64,000 nt of DNA. It comes from Pegoplata infirma (taxonomy: Eukaryota; Arthropoda; Insecta; Diptera; Anthomyiidae). The translations under genes and the position numbers were made by a program. Below the pieces are notes generated by a model. That model had not been told where the DNA came from, did no database searches, and worked only from the letters and a program-made list of their open reading frames with translations. This document shows, in pieces, positions 1 to 12,415 of this stretch (positions are counted from its first letter, which is position 1; the number at the start of each line of letters is the position of its first letter). The stretch spans positions 558,001 through 622,000 of the forward strand of contig OY992537.1 of assembly GCA_963921195.1 (NCBI GenBank). The letters are read 5' to 3'.

Positions 1-300
1 CCATTGCACGCTGGAGCCGAACACAATCGGTAATTCACATATATACAACACGAATGTCAACAAAAAATCAACAAAGAGCATAAAAAAAACAAATATTTTA
101 TTCAGTAGCAAGCTTACTTTCTTCAAAGCAGTTTGATGTTGCTTTGTTGAAGAAATACACCAACACATGCATATTTTTATTAAAACACTAATACTTTCAT
201 ATGCCTCTTTCTGCCGACCACTGATCTAGGCTATCGCTCTGCTTGACAAACTAACAGCAGAAGTTGGTTCGTATTTCATTGCAGATGTTATGACGACAAC

Positions 301-799
301 CAGGGATGGAAAATCGAAATTTTTAAATGGTACTGGAGCTTAACCAAAAAGGTACTTTTTCGCCCTCGACGGTACTAAAAAAAATTAATACCCAGTTTCT
401 GTACGACGAACGTCATTCGCCTGTGACGAATTTGCATGTCTTTTGTTACAATAACAAAATACATGCAAATTCGTCGCAGACTTATATTGTTCGTCGTACT
501 GAAAATGGGCACAATTTAATATAAAAGTTCTTAAATTGAGGACATCCTTATCCATTTATTTTTTAGAGAAAACTCCAATAAAGGTTGACCAAAATTAAAA
601 ATATCATTTATCTAAGGCTTTATAAGCAACTTTTCTTTGAAAATCGGTATACTTTCAGATTTTTTTAGATTTGGTTGAACAAATTTATGAAATCGTCTGG
701 TATAGAAAAGGTACTAAATCAGTCGTGGGGGTAATACGGTATCTTTGAGAGTGAAAAAGTACTGAAAAAAGTACTAAAGTACTAACTTTTCCATCCCTG
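301..799. mobile_element. Non-autonomous hAT-type element
   Basis: The 499-bp element has 13-bp perfect inverted ends, CAGGGATGGAAAA and TTTTCCATCCCTG. It is flanked by ACGACAAC (293-300) and ACGTCAAC (800-807), an 8-bp target duplication with one change. It has no transposase, and the small ORF at 327-524 is probably meaningless. The interior carries a second palindrome at 391-509. Confidence 0.75.
391..509. mobile_element. Small palindromic MITE nested in the hAT element
   Basis: The ends are CCCAGTTTCTGTACGACGAAC and a near-complement ending CTGAAAATGGG. The body is a nearly continuous hairpin (TTTGCATGT/ACATGCAAA around the centre). It is about 119 bp and superfamily is not assigned. Confidence 0.5.
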
Positions 800-1428
800 A
801 CGTCAACAGAAGATTTTTATTTTACACAAACAATATTACGACATTCCTTAATCTCTCTTTGCATCGTTTTTGCACATTACAATTTTAGCGCTGAATTATT
901 TGTTCATACACGTTAAAGATGAGTGCATATATTTGAGACTACTTGCCCGTAGGGCGAAATATATTTTCATATATTTTTGTCAATTCTGTATTTTAGTGTT
1001 TTTATCGGCGTATGCCATTTCTGGGTTAAGGGTTTGTTATTTATCAAAAAAGTATACAACTTTGTAGAACCATATCTTTGAAAATATTTATTTTGTCTTT
1101 ACAAATTAAAAATTGACTCTAACAATTCATTTTTATATTTATTTTTATTTTTAAAAACAAATGCATTTTTGATGCAGATGCCATTTGTGTATGCAGTTTT
1201 CAAAATCTTTGTCACCATTAATGAATCCAAAATTTGCATTTGCATCAAAAGTGCATTCTTTAAAGAAAATATTTTTAAAGGGTATATTTTGAATCAAATA
1301 CTTTTTGAATCGTAGAAGTCCGAAGATATAGTCTTCAAAATTTATATACTTTTTTGATAAAAATACAAATTAAAAATAAAATTTATTTTTTGGTTTAGAA
1401 ATTAAAAATAAGTATTTTTATACCCTCC
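800..1428. other. AT-rich intergenic stretch with an old foldback fragment
   Basis: At 1160-1270 the words GCATTTTTGATGCAGATGCC and TTTGCATTTGCATC match the family of the 1502-2915 foldback. Nothing else was recognised. Confidence 0.4.
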
Positions 1429-3090
1429 AACCACAGTATACTCACTTTGTCATTCCGTTTGTAACGCATGGAAATATCGGTCGGGGACCCCATAAAGTAT
1501 ATCACAAAATCCACCAGAAAACACACAAAAATTGCTATTTTCTGACCTTAGGTCTTTCCATTTTCTTTATATTGACGGTATGCATTCTCAATGAAGCCAA
1601 TAAAACATATCCATTTTCAGTTTTTTTAATTTAAAAAAAATCGCGATTTTTTCGCGAATTTAATTTTCTTCAAAAATTAAAAAAATCGAAAAAGTATGTT
1701 AATTTGAAAAGCAATATCTTCTAAAGTATCTATCGGATTTCTACGATTCAAAAAGCATTTGATTCAAACGTTCGTCCTTTTTTATACCATTGGAATAAAA
1801 AAAAAAGTTTTTTCAAAAAAAGTGCATTTTTGATGCAAATGCAATTTTTGGATGCATTTTTCAAAACTTTCTCCCCCTTTAATTTTTTTGAAATCTGCAT
1901 AATTCGAAAATATGGCATTTTTTACACAAAATAGAGTACCGTTTTTTTTGTGACAGCTTTTCAAAAAATTTTCGTGACGTTTTTAAAACTACTTATTTGA
2001 TTTTTTCCATACAAAAAATCAATTTAATGTTTATTTTGCAATTTTATCAAAAAAGTATGTAACTTTAAAAAGCCATTTCTTCGAAAGTATTTATCGGATT
2101 TCTACGACTCAAAAAGCATTCGATTCAACTGATTATCCGTTTCTATACCAATGCACTAACAAAAAATATTTTTTTTAAAAAAATGCATTTTTGATGCAAA
2201 TGCAATTTTTGGATGCATTTTTTTAAACTTTCTCCCCCTTCAATTTGTTTGAAACCTGCATAAATCGAAAATATAACATTTTTTACATAAAATTGGGTAC
2301 ATTTTTTTTGTGACGGCGTTTCACAAAATTTTCGTGATTTTTTTAAAAAATGCTTATGTAGTTTTTCCTTAGACAAAATTTTTTTTTTGTTATTTAATGA
2401 ATTTTATGAAAAAATTGTATTGTAAACCAATAAGGTATTTTAAAAAAAAATTACAAAATTTTTAAGAAACTCCGTCACAAAAAAAGCGGTACGCAATTTT
2501 GTGTAAAAAATGCCATATTTTCGATTTATGTAGGTTTAAAAAAAATTGAAGGGGGAGAAAGTTTTAAAAAATGCATCCAAAAAATGCATTTGCATCAAAA
2601 ATGCACATTTTTTTTAAATATATTATTTTTTTTACATTACTAAAAAGTAAGACTATCGTCTGAATCGAATGCTTTTTGAATTGAAGAAATCCGATAGATA
2701 CTTCCGAAGATATGGCTATTCAAAGTAGCATACTTTTTTGATTTTTTCAATTTTTGAAGAAAATTAAATTCGCGAAAAAATCGCGATTTTTTTTAAATAT
2801 AAAAAACTGAAAATGGATATGTTTAATTGGCTCTATAGAGCACATGTGTACAAAAAATTAGATAAATTTGAAGACCCTCGGTCAGATTTTATAAAATCTT
2901 TGCTGGATTTCATGATATATATTATTGATCCATGATCGATTCTAAGACATTCTGTGAATATCCGTCCGTCCGTCTGTCTGTCTGTAGATGGCACGATACA
3001 GTCCAAAATAAAAGAGCTAGCCTCCTGCAATTTGGCATGAATATGTCTTATGGTCCTAGGCAAGTTAAGTTCGTAAATGGGCAAAAAACT
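1429..3090 (+). mobile_element. DINE-1/Helentron-like element split by a foldback
   Basis: The left part (1429-1501, TATACCCTCCAACCACAG through CATAAAGTATA) and the right part (2916-3090, ATTATTGATCC, the GTCC/GTCT microsatellite at 2960-2985, then GGCACGATACAGTCC) are contiguous in the uninterrupted copy at 48466-49005. Joined at the insertion they have the same length as that copy. Known DINE-1 elements share the TATACCC start and the GTCY microsatellite; the family name here is by that resemblance. Confidence 0.7.
1502..2915. mobile_element. 1.4-kb foldback element inserted in the DINE-like repeat
   Basis: The inverted ends TCACAAAATCCA and TGGATTTCATGA are flanked by TA on each side (1500-1501, 2916-2917), as in Tc1/mariner insertions. 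The left arm contains two tandem units (about 1610-1990 and 1990-2390) with the words GATGCAAATGC and CTTTCTCCCCCTT; the right arm (about 2430-2915) is a third, inverted unit. No ORF of note. Diverged copies lie at 1160-1270 and 3470-3600. Confidence 0.75.
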
Positions 3091-3797
3091 CCTTGAGCCT
3101 TAAAAAACTTGAGTTTTTAAAATAAAACTAAAATAAACGCATGCAAAAGAATCCTATTTATAGTTAATATTTCAGTCATTGATTTTAAGACATAAGCATT
3201 GATTGATTTTTTTTAAAAATAACTGTTATAACAGTTATTTACTTCAATAAATATAAAATAAAAGTTATTTTAGATTGTTTGAACAAAAAGTTTTTAATAA
3301 ATAACTGTTATTTTATAGTGTTATTGTAAAAACCAAAAAATAAAAGTTATTGCAAATTTCAAAACGGGACATCTCTAGAAGTCCTTTCATATATAAATAC
3401 TTAGTTTGGACAACATTCGTTTAATGATTTTTTTAAAACAAAAAGACACATATAACTGGTCTCTGGTAAAAAATATTAAACTTGCGATTTATGCAGGTTT
3501 AAAAAAAGAAATTAAGGTGGGCGAAGTTTAAAAAATGCATCTTAATATTACATTTGCTTTAAAATCGCATTTTTTAAAAATATTTTTTTGGATTGCATCC
3601 ATAACAACCTTTTTTAAAGCTGTATAAATTATCCGACCAAATTAAAATTTTTGTCGTTAATAAGCTTATGAAGTAAAATAATATTAAACAAATAAATCAA
3701 AAATCGACAAAAAAAAATTTTGGTTTACAAAAATCTAAAAAATTTTGCTAAAAAATTAAACATAGTGATTTTAGACAAAAAGGAACCATATTTGTAT

Positions 3798-3950
3798 TTA
3801 GTGCCAAAATGCACTGCGATATCGTTGCTGTAATTATTTCTAAGTTTTAAGTTAAATAAACTAAAAAAAAATAGTTTTCACTTTTAGGTTATTTGACTTA
3901 AAAGTTTGAAATAATTACAGCAACGATATCGCAGTGCATTTTGGCACTAA
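3798..3950. mobile_element. Near-perfect 153-bp hairpin MITE
   Basis: A 43-bp perfect stem (3798-3840 with 3908-3950, starting TTAGTGCCAAAATGCACTGC) encloses 67 nt that itself mostly pairs (AAGTTTTAAGT with ACTTAAAAGTTT). No transposase is present. Such perfection suggests a recent origin or ongoing correction. Confidence 0.7.
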
Positions 3951-4957
3951 TTTTAGAGACCCAGTTATGAAACAGGGTACCTCAAACTATAATTTTCTGA
4001 CAACCTGCATTCTTCTCTTTGTTTTCACTATTCATGTTTTTTTCATCTAACAAATTGTTAAGACACGGCCAATATCCCTTTAATTTCGTATTTTTTGTAT
4101 CCCTTTAATTTCGATTATAAGTTTACTGCGAGATTTCTGTAGCAAAAATGTATTAATTCTAGTTTTTAAATCTCAAATAAAATTCTCTAAATATCAATTT
4201 GCAAAGTTGTTAACAAAACCCATCGTGCGTTTGCAAAGGAATCCTTTCCCTGAAAAGAACTTTAAAATTGAACGAAATTGTTTAACGGGGAACGTGGGGA
4301 GTAAATGGATTTAAAACAAACAAAAAATCTAAAACTTAATACAAACTACAATTTTCGAAAAGGGTTTAACTGAAATCTTTTATACATGTGTCAGTATGTT
4401 CGTACAAATTAAATGTAAAATCCTTCGCTAGGATGTGTATCACTTGTACATACGTACATTTTACATTAGGCCGGAGAAAATTTGGCTTTTTATCTTATGC
4501 TAACAATAAGAGCAAAATTTATATTTTATAATAAAACCACTCACGAAACCGAAGGTTTTTACGCCCGGTTTGAAGTACATATTATAGAAAATGTTTAAAT
4601 AACACTGATTAACAAACCGAAGGTTTTGAAGTTTCGTAAAAATTGGTTAAAGAGTTTGTAAGTGCCAGCTTTGACAGTAAAATCATACCTGCGGGAAAGG
4701 TGACCAGTCGAGAACAAGTCATAGAACGGTACTTTTGTACAAAAGGGACCTGTCACAAATTAACACCTTGTAATATTTCGACAAATTTTTACTAGTCTCA
4801 GAACTAGTATTCTATGACTAGACCACGTTGAATCAGTCGTATGATAGGTTTTTCGGATAAATTTTTCCTGTGGGACCAATCCATTTCCCTCAGGGATCAA
4901 ATACTTGTGTTACCATTCACTTTAAAATCTTAATTTAAGAATACAAAAACTTCCATT
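3951..4957. other. Intergenic, no gene recognised
   Basis: AT-rich sequence without coding signal. Around 4540-4640 a stretch with AACCGAAGGTTTT occurs twice. At 4380-4470 GTACATACG-type words recur. Confidence 0.4.
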
Positions 4958-5290
4958 CCCTAGTAAAAAAGTTTTGATATAATGATATATAATTTGATAC
5001 AAAGATATTAAATTATATAGGACTTTTTATATGTTCAGATCTAATTTTATCTAAGATTTATTGAGGCTCCATTTTCTTATCTGACGCTATACATAAATAC
5101 ATCTGACTTTATGTAACTATATAAATCTATATTAATTTATATAAAATAAGATCAAGTGGATTTAATTGGATGTGACCGAAATTCGGATCTAATTGTATCA
5201 TTTTTTATATTTGTGTATCTAAAATAATACAATTAGATCAATATTAGATCCAACTTGATACAGCCAATTTTGAGATCAAATTAGATCTAA
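4958..5290. repeat. CCCTAGTAAAAA-ended AT-rich repeat, copy 1
   Basis: It begins CCCTAGTAAAAAAGTTTTGA and runs through ATTTAATTGGATGTGACC. The copy at 11753-12020 is collinear and highly similar. Long AT palindromes such as TTAATTTATATAAAATAAG recur. Probably a non-autonomous DNA element. Confidence 0.6.
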
Positions 5291-5693
5291 AAAGTTTTTT
5301 TTTTTACTCGAGTTGTTGCAAAAAATGGTAGGATTCTTAAAAGGGGAACTGATTCTTTTTTGTGTTTCTAATACATAATTAAATTTTTTTAATTTATTTT
5401 AAATAAATTTTGACAATATTTAGAGAGAATGAAAAAGGGCCAAAACTGTAATTTGTGGTGCCACTGACCATTCAATAGTGCTAACAATGGCACTATTGTG
5501 CCGCATTTCCCAACCGTGGTAAGTAATGAGAAATTTTGACAAAGCGTAGTATTTTTTGTATATCCAATTATTTACTAGTAAATTTGTTGAAAATCTTTAA
5601 GGCCTAAACAAAGCGTAGTTTACCCAGTGCTTTTCCCGTACATTTGTTGAATTTTTTTTTAATCCCAAGTATGTAATGAGAAGTTTCGACAAA

Positions 5694-6388
5694 GGCGTAC
5701 GGACATAGCGCCCAAGGTCTTATCGCCCAAAACCGTAAATGTCATATCGCCCAAGCTGCGACATATAGTCCAAAATGATAGGTCTAAAAATGTTATTTCT
5801 CCCAAAACAAAATTGTCAAAAAATCCATAATATTTTTTTTGGGCGAAATGTGGTAATTACGACTTCTATGATTTGTTTTTTTTTTTTTTTTGCGTAGCCA
5901 GCACTTGGCAGGGCTTAGGGACTACATACTTCATGCATTAAATCCACCCTCTCTGCAAACCAAAGCTATTTTGGTTATCAGGCTTTTTTGAGGCATAACA
6001 AATTTGATAGCGTAAAGGCCTGCTACCCTAGAAAACTTAACTTTGCCGAGAGGGTGGGTTTAATGCATGGATTTTGAAATCCCTAAGCCCGGCCGATGGC
6101 CGGCTACGCATAAAAACTTTAAAATATTGTGTTAAAAAAAATAATATTGGTGAGTTTTATGATTATTTTTTTGGGTGCTATGACATTTTATAAATTCAAC
6201 ATTTTGATATTTGGGTAATATGATATTTTCGATAATTTACATTAATTTAAAGAAAATTGTTAAAATACCCAAAAATAATGGCCATATCGTCCAAAAAATT
6301 TTGCAACAACAACTAACATACATTTTTTTTGAGTGGAATGACTTTTTTAAATTGGGCGATATGAACCTGGGCGCAATGTCCGTACGCC
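5694..6388. mobile_element. Foldback element with GGCGTACGGACAT ends
   Basis: The 695-bp element has inverted ends GGCGTACGGACATAGCGCCC and GGGCGCAATGTCCGTACGCC. The arms repeat the word ATCGCCCAA several times. A second palindromic element (5891-6110) occupies the middle. No coding content is evident. Confidence 0.6.
5891..6110. mobile_element. MITE nested in the 5694-6388 foldback
   Basis: The ends are TGCGTAGCCAGC and GCCGGCTACGCA. The arms share GGGCTTAGGGA and GCATTAAATCCACCCTCTC with their complements. About 220 bp, non-coding. Confidence 0.6.
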
Positions 6389-6548
6389 ATATTTATCGCG
6401 ATGGGAAGGTGCTCTCAAAGTCCCCCACTGATCTCAATCAACCCCCCCCCCCCCCCAAAAAAAAATGGCCCTGACAATTTTTTTTTTTACATTTTGGAGG
6501 GTATAAACGATTCGGCACAGCCGAATTTAACACTCTCACTTGTTTTTG
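6389..6548 (+). repeat. DINE-like 3' end fragment
   Basis: The fragment contains ATCGCGATGGGAAGG, a C-tract (6441-6456), GGAGGGTATAAA, and the hairpin ATTCGGCACAGCCGAAT, then ACTCTCACTTG. These match the ends of the copies at 37493 and 48950-49005. Confidence 0.65.
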
Positions 6549-8420
6549 TTGCACAGTGTTTATTTTACACCCATTTGGTAAGGTTTTTCCGTATAACCTG
6601 TTTTCTAAAATAAACAAAAACCAAATATAACCGATCATGTCTAATACTCATGTTAGTTAATATAAAACAGTGTATACATATATTTGTATGTACGTATGTA
6701 AAAAGAATACTATTAAATGTTATCTAGGGAGACATCAAAACAATGTCAACAAATAATCTTCAAAGCCATGTTAAGGTCATCTATTTGGTCTTTACACTTC
6801 ACAAACCTACATTGAACATATGTACATAACTAGACAATCCGAACAAATTGTTGTATGATCTTATTAATACTGTGTCCCACACGAATACATCCTCCAATGG
6901 ATGATGATACCATCATCATAATGTTAGTAGGTACATATGTATGTATGTGTGTATGCATGTACAAAGAAAGTTAATGGTTTTAGTTCATGTTGTGCTTCAT
7001 CAAGTTTAATGACCGATGTCATTTTATCCATTAACAAAAGGATGAACAACAACAGCTTTTGTTGCTGTCGTTGTTGTATTTTCAATCGCTTTTCCGTCTT
7101 AGCTCTAGTCAACAATTGTTAGCCATTAACTGGTAGTTCCCACCATCTGGCCTGTTGGTAATTTTCACCTTAGAACATCATCATTCGTTTAACATCATTA
7201 GGAACAGCTGCTGAAGCCTCCAACCAACCAACCATCCATCCATTTAACTTTTCGTTTCGTCCTTTAGAATGAGGGCATACCACATTGAGAATACGTATAT
7301 ACCGAGATACATACCTAACAATATTTATATGTACATATGTATTATATTGTTTACAATTCGTTGCTTACATTGCCAATAATTCACAATCAATTGTGATTTG
7401 TTTGGCAAAGATGAAAGGTTGGTTGAGTAGAAATATGTAACAGGACGTGTAGAATATACATCCATTTTAAGTCATTTTATACTAGAATTCCTTGTTGTGT
7501 TGAAATTAAGTGCAGCTGGTGCCTTGAGGTATCCTTACCTACACTCTCGTAGCAGTTTGATTTGTTTGATTTTATTTTCTAACTTTATTCAGTCGTTTTC
7601 TTGTTTAATGTTCACTTCAACCATTCGACAGTGATCAACAGCAACAGCAGGCAGCAGCAATTGCAGATTGCCTTGTTTACATTCACATTATGGGTAAATC
7701 TTATTTCATAAATTCCTGTGCTACTTGATGCAAAACATTCTACATACCAAATAAAAAAAGGAAAAAAGAAAAAAAAATATTTACCTTATTGTGCAGAAAT
7801 TGAATATTTCAAGGATTCTGTTATGAATGGCTGAAGGCATAAGAATTTCCACTCATTTGTTTCAAATTCAATTGAAGCATCATAAAATTCAATATGTACA
7901 TTAGGGGTATGGCCATTTAATAAAGTCAATGAGCCTATGCGAAAGTACGTAAATTTGTGCACATCGAATTGTTTAAATGTACAATAATCCAAAAAAAAAA
8001 AAACTTGAAACAAGAAAAAGTTTCGTAAAAAAATTTATTGGCTAGTTTTAAGTTTTTTTACAGTCAAAAGTTACAAAAAATTTTAGATTTATAGAATTTT
8101 GAGTAAATATGTCAGGGAAAATTTGGTAAATTTACAAAAACAAAGTTTAAAAAATTAAAGGTTGAAAAAATATTTGTAAATTAACCGACAAATCGTAAAT
8201 TTTTTTTTTTTATTTTGATTACATTTTTTAAGTTAAAAAAATATATCACGAAACTTTAATGCAAATATAGTTGTATTAACCCTTTCAGACCCAAATATTT
8301 TCAAAGTTTTTTTTTAATGTAGAGTTTTCTTAAAAATCTGGCTATAGATACATTAAAATACACTCTATTTAAAATGTTTTAAGTTTGCTAATAACAAGAG
8401 AAGTCTCCCTGGTGTCACCC
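6549..8420. other. Intergenic, mostly low-copy-looking sequence
   Basis: No gene was recognised. Short microsatellite-like runs of (TATG/CATA) occur at 6680-6960 and 7310-7345, with CAG/CAA-rich patches near 7635-7665. Compared with its surroundings this part has little obvious repeat structure, so it could hold regulatory DNA or old unique sequence. Confidence 0.35.
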
Positions 8421-8625
8421 ACTAATCTTCATGAAATTTGCTCATAGACCTGAAAAGGCTGGCTTCCGTCCACAAAAAACTTGCGTCGATCATATTAATA
8501 GCTTACGTATCATTATTGAGCAGTCTGTCGAATGGCAGTCTGGCCCACTGTACATGATTTTTAAAGACTTTGAAAAAGCGTTTGACATCCTGAACCAAAG
8601 ATTATTTCGCTTATCCAAGTTTTCA
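8420..8625 (+). pseudogene. Relic of non-LTR retrotransposon reverse transcriptase
   Basis: The translation contains KAGFRPQKTCVDHINSLRII, then EQSVEW and LYMIFKDFEKAFDILNQ. These are the RT finger motif (GFRP..) and the first catalytic-aspartate region (FxDFEKAFD) of RTE/CR1-type non-LTR elements. The first Asp of the usual FIDFEKAFD is retained as KDFEKAFD. The frame degenerates after about 8625 and no YADD motif is found, so this is a short dead fragment. Clade assignment is tentative. Confidence 0.75.
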
Positions 8626-8769
8626 TGCAACTTTATTTATTTGCCAAAAGCTAATAGTTTTTATGCCATTTTTTGGAATTTTTAAAACGACTTCAAATTC
8701 TGCAAACTTCATGTGAACACATCTTCAAATTTTGCGAAACTTCATGTAAGTAATAATATACGTATAATA

Positions 8770-9714
8770 GAGTGTCCCTTATTTTGGAAATGTTGAAAAT
8801 GTTGAGACGGTACTCCTTCATTTTTTTCCATTTGACCAAAAAAATAACCCAGGAAAAATTTTACGCCCCTACGACCACGCCTTCCCTACGCGAATTTTTG
8901 ATTTTTAATTTTTTGTTTATTAATTATTATATTATTTGGTTAGCTTTTTCACGACAAAAAATTTGATTTTGGTGGGTTATTAATTATAATACTTGGTTAG
9001 CTTATTCACAACAAAAAATTTGATTTTGGTGGGATAAGGCTTTCAGCTCTAAAAAATTTTTCGAAAAAAAAAAAATTTAGAGCCGTTGGGGTCCTACAGT
9101 AAAAATTTTTTTTTTTTTTTTTTTTTAGTTTTGACAAGCAACGGTTTTAGTTGTAATGTTGCTTTTAATAATATAAATTCATAAAAAATATTATTCCTAT
9201 CTGTGACATCTTTATCGTGTTCTAAAAAAGGGTAAAAAAAGGCATTTTTGATGTTTTTGGATACACGATAAAGATGTCACAGATATGAATAATATTTTTT
9301 CATGAATTTATATCATTAAAAGCAACATTACAACTAAAACCGTTGCTTGTCAAAACTAAAAAAAAAAAAAAATTAAAAAATTTTTACTGTAGGACCCCAA
9401 CGGCTCTAAATTTTTTTTTTTTTCGAAAAATTTTTTAGAGCTGAAAGCCTTATCCCACCAAAATCAAATTTTTTGTTGTGAATAAGCTAACCAAGTATTA
9501 TAATTAATAACAAAAAAATTAAAAATCAAAAAAAAATTTTTTTGGTTTGTATGGAAAAATGATTTTTAAGGCCACGCTCTTTAAGGCCCCGTCGCGTAGG
9601 GAAGGCGTGGTCGTAGGGGCGTAAAATTTTTCCTGAGTTATTTTTTGGTCAAATGGAAAAAAATTAAGGGGTACCGTCTCAACATTTCCAACATTTCCAA
9701 AATAAGGGACACTC
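8770..9714. mobile_element. 945-bp foldback element, TA-flanked
   Basis: The ends are GAGTGTCCCTTATTTTGGAA and its complement, with TA at 8768-8769 and 9715-9716. The arms pair almost throughout, including CCTACGACCACGCCTTCCC / GAAGGCGTGGTCGTAGG, AACGGTTTTAGTTGTAATG and ATCTGTGACATCTTTATCGTG, around a short centre near 9230. Truncated relatives lie at 21190-21345 and 51381-51650. Confidence 0.75.
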
Positions 9715-9716
9715 TA

Positions 9717-11440
9717 ATGTATATAATAATTAAATTTGCAAATAACTAATTTTTATTATTTTTTTATAGGCATTCTCCATATTATATTGACAAGGGCAAC
9801 ACAAACTGGTGACTTCTCCTGATGTACTTCAAAGATATGATAGTTCAAAGATAAATAAATTAATGTCTGGAATTTGGATTAACACATTCGTAATGTGTGC
9901 ACACGCCAGCATTTTCGTCGTCGTTCGATTAAATAAATTCATTCATTTCCCTTGTGTAAGTTTATATTTAAATTATTATTAATGATTTTTTTAATTATTC
10001 ATTTTTTGTTAATTAAAGTTAACATTTTTAAAAATATTAACAACTTTAATTAAATAAAAAAAACCTTTCCATCCCGCTTTTCAGCCAAAAACAGTTGGTC
10101 AGGTTAAGCATGGCGCAAAAATGGTTGGGAACAATTGATCTACAGTATAGTTTACTAGAGTAAACTTTTAAATTTTTTGATATTATAACTTTTTAGACGG
10201 TTTTTCCATCAATAAAAATAGTGGCATAGTTTTTTTTTGGAAAATGTCAACTCCTTTCCGCGGTTAAAAACGCGGTTTTTGATTCTTATTTCGATGCGGA
10301 GCAAAAACGGTTAAACTTTTTGCATATTTTGTTTGCCCATTCGATTATACAGCAAACACAAGTGTTATGACATTTGTCGCAAGCTTCATAAAGGTTCCAA
10401 ATAATGGCGATAAAGCGCGAAAAAATCGATGATTTTAAAAAAAATTAAAAAGTATTTTTTTAACACCTGTAATAGAAGGGCTTAAAAAACTGAGCAATAT
10501 GGTACCAAAATCAAATTTTTATCATAATTTCCCTAGTATAAATGGTATTGTATATATCCATGTATAAATTGATACAAATATATCTTATTTTACATAAAAT
10601 TTTCTAATTATATAAAAAATTTCTCAGGTAAGACCAAAATTCGCATCAAATTTTATAAAATTTTATCGGGAGTTATATAAAATTTTATATAATTTGATAC
10701 GAAATTTGGTCTTATCTGATTGATTTTTAATATAATTAAATATAATAAGATCTCAATATGTATAAAAAGATATATTTGTATAAATTTATAAATGGCCATA
10801 TACGAAATGATTTTTACTGGGGCTGTTAAAAGTTATAAAGATTTAAAGTCTATACTTAATGAGCTATCTGCTTAGGTTGATTAATTTCAAATAAAAAAGG
10901 TTGAGCTATCTGCTGTAACTCAGCAAATAAAAGAAATTTTTACAAATAAAGCACTTGTAAAATTTTGTAGTAATTATTAGTTAATTTTGTAAAAGGTCGA
11001 CCGACAAAAAATTTTAAAATACGCGACTGCGACGTTTTTTTTTTTTTTGCTCTCCTGGAAAGTTTAGTTTTTTTAGACAGCTCAAATTGAATATAGTTTA
11101 ACGATATATTTGATTTGGACAAAATTATTGACATTTATTTTATGATAATTTGCAAATTATAAATTTAAAATATGTTAGAAATTTTATTTTATTTTTTTTT
11201 TTTTTTTGTTCGTTAAAAATCTATTAAAAAGGTAAAATTTGTAAGCAGCATTTTCCAAAAATGCATTTTTTTGACTTTCGCAATAAAAATTTAGCGGTTT
11301 TAAATAATGAGCTTAAAAATCATGCTACTTATGTCGATGCGAAATTTAATAAGCTACAAGCAGCAAAAAACAAAACTAAAATCGGTTAAGAATTGAGAGC
11401 TGTAGAATGATTCTGACAAAAAAGTGCATCTCGTCCCACT
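9717..11440. other. Intergenic with an AT-rich inverted repeat
   Basis: At 10538-10826 the ends CCCTAGTATAAATGG and TTTTTACTGGGG and paired interior words (AAATTTTATAAAATTTTA; GACCAAAATTCG / CGAAATTTGGTC) suggest another member of the CCCWGTAAAAA-ended group. No coding exon was recognised. Confidence 0.4.
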
Positions 11441-11444
11441 GTGT

Positions 11445-11595
11445 ACCGGTACAATACCGGTAACTTCTTTTAATTTAAAAGGTAACGGTATTTCAAAAAT
11501 ATTTTTAGCGGTATTGGTAGCGGTAACGGTATTCAAATTGAAAGGGTTTTAAATCGGTAACGGTATTATAAGGGTAATGGTAACCAACCATGGTT
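11445..11595. repeat. GGTAACGGTA-rich repeat
   Basis: GGTAACGGTA-type words and ACCGGTA occur many times within 150 bp. It resembles, loosely, the CCGG-rich family at 17.3-18.6 kb. Confidence 0.45.
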
Positions 11596-11752
11596 TTTTT
11601 CAGATTTTACAAACAATTTAAATTTTGGGCATAGTTTTTCAAATGTTTAAGAATCTTTTATCTTTCCAGCCCAAAAACACTGAAATTGAAGGATATTGGC
11701 CAAGTTATACGAACTTCCCCAGACCATTATACCTTAATTTTTTATATACCCT

Positions 11753-12020
11753 AGTAAAAAAGTTTTGATATAATGATATATAATTTGACACAATCATATT
11801 AAATTATATATGACTTTTTATATGTTCAGATATAATTTTATCTAAGATTTATTGCGGCTCCATTTTCTTATCTGAGGTTATATATAAATATATTTGACTT
11901 TATGTTATTATACAAATCTATATTAATTTATATAAAATAAGATCAACTGGATTTAATTGGATGTGACCAAAATTCGGATCTAATTGTATAATTTTTTATA
12001 TTTGTGTATCTTAAATAATA
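11753..12020. repeat. CCCTAGTAAAAA-ended AT-rich repeat, copy 2
   Basis: Collinear with 4958-5230, with scattered substitutions. Confidence 0.6.
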
Positions 12021-12415
12021 CAATAAGAAAAAAAATTCTGATTTTTAATTGTTGGGCAAATTTTTATTCCCTTAGGTCTAAAACTGAAGAAGAACAAAAT
12101 TAAGGTTAATTAAACAATATTAATCCAAATAAAATATTTTTCTGATCCAAAAAAATTTTGATCTTATGGTATGGGGAGTATTTATAACTTTGTAATTTGT
12201 TATCCGATTTCAGTGACTTTTAGAAAGGTAATTGCAAAAAAAAAATATTTTTTTCCCCATATAAAATTTTTAACCGATTTTCGGCACGTGTTTCTTTTAT
12301 CTGATTATCTCCAAATTTTGAACTTTTAGATACCAATAAACAAAACTAAAACATCCATTTTAGAAAAATATATTGTGAAAATTTTCCTAGTATTTAAGAG
12401 CATGTCTAATGTTTA

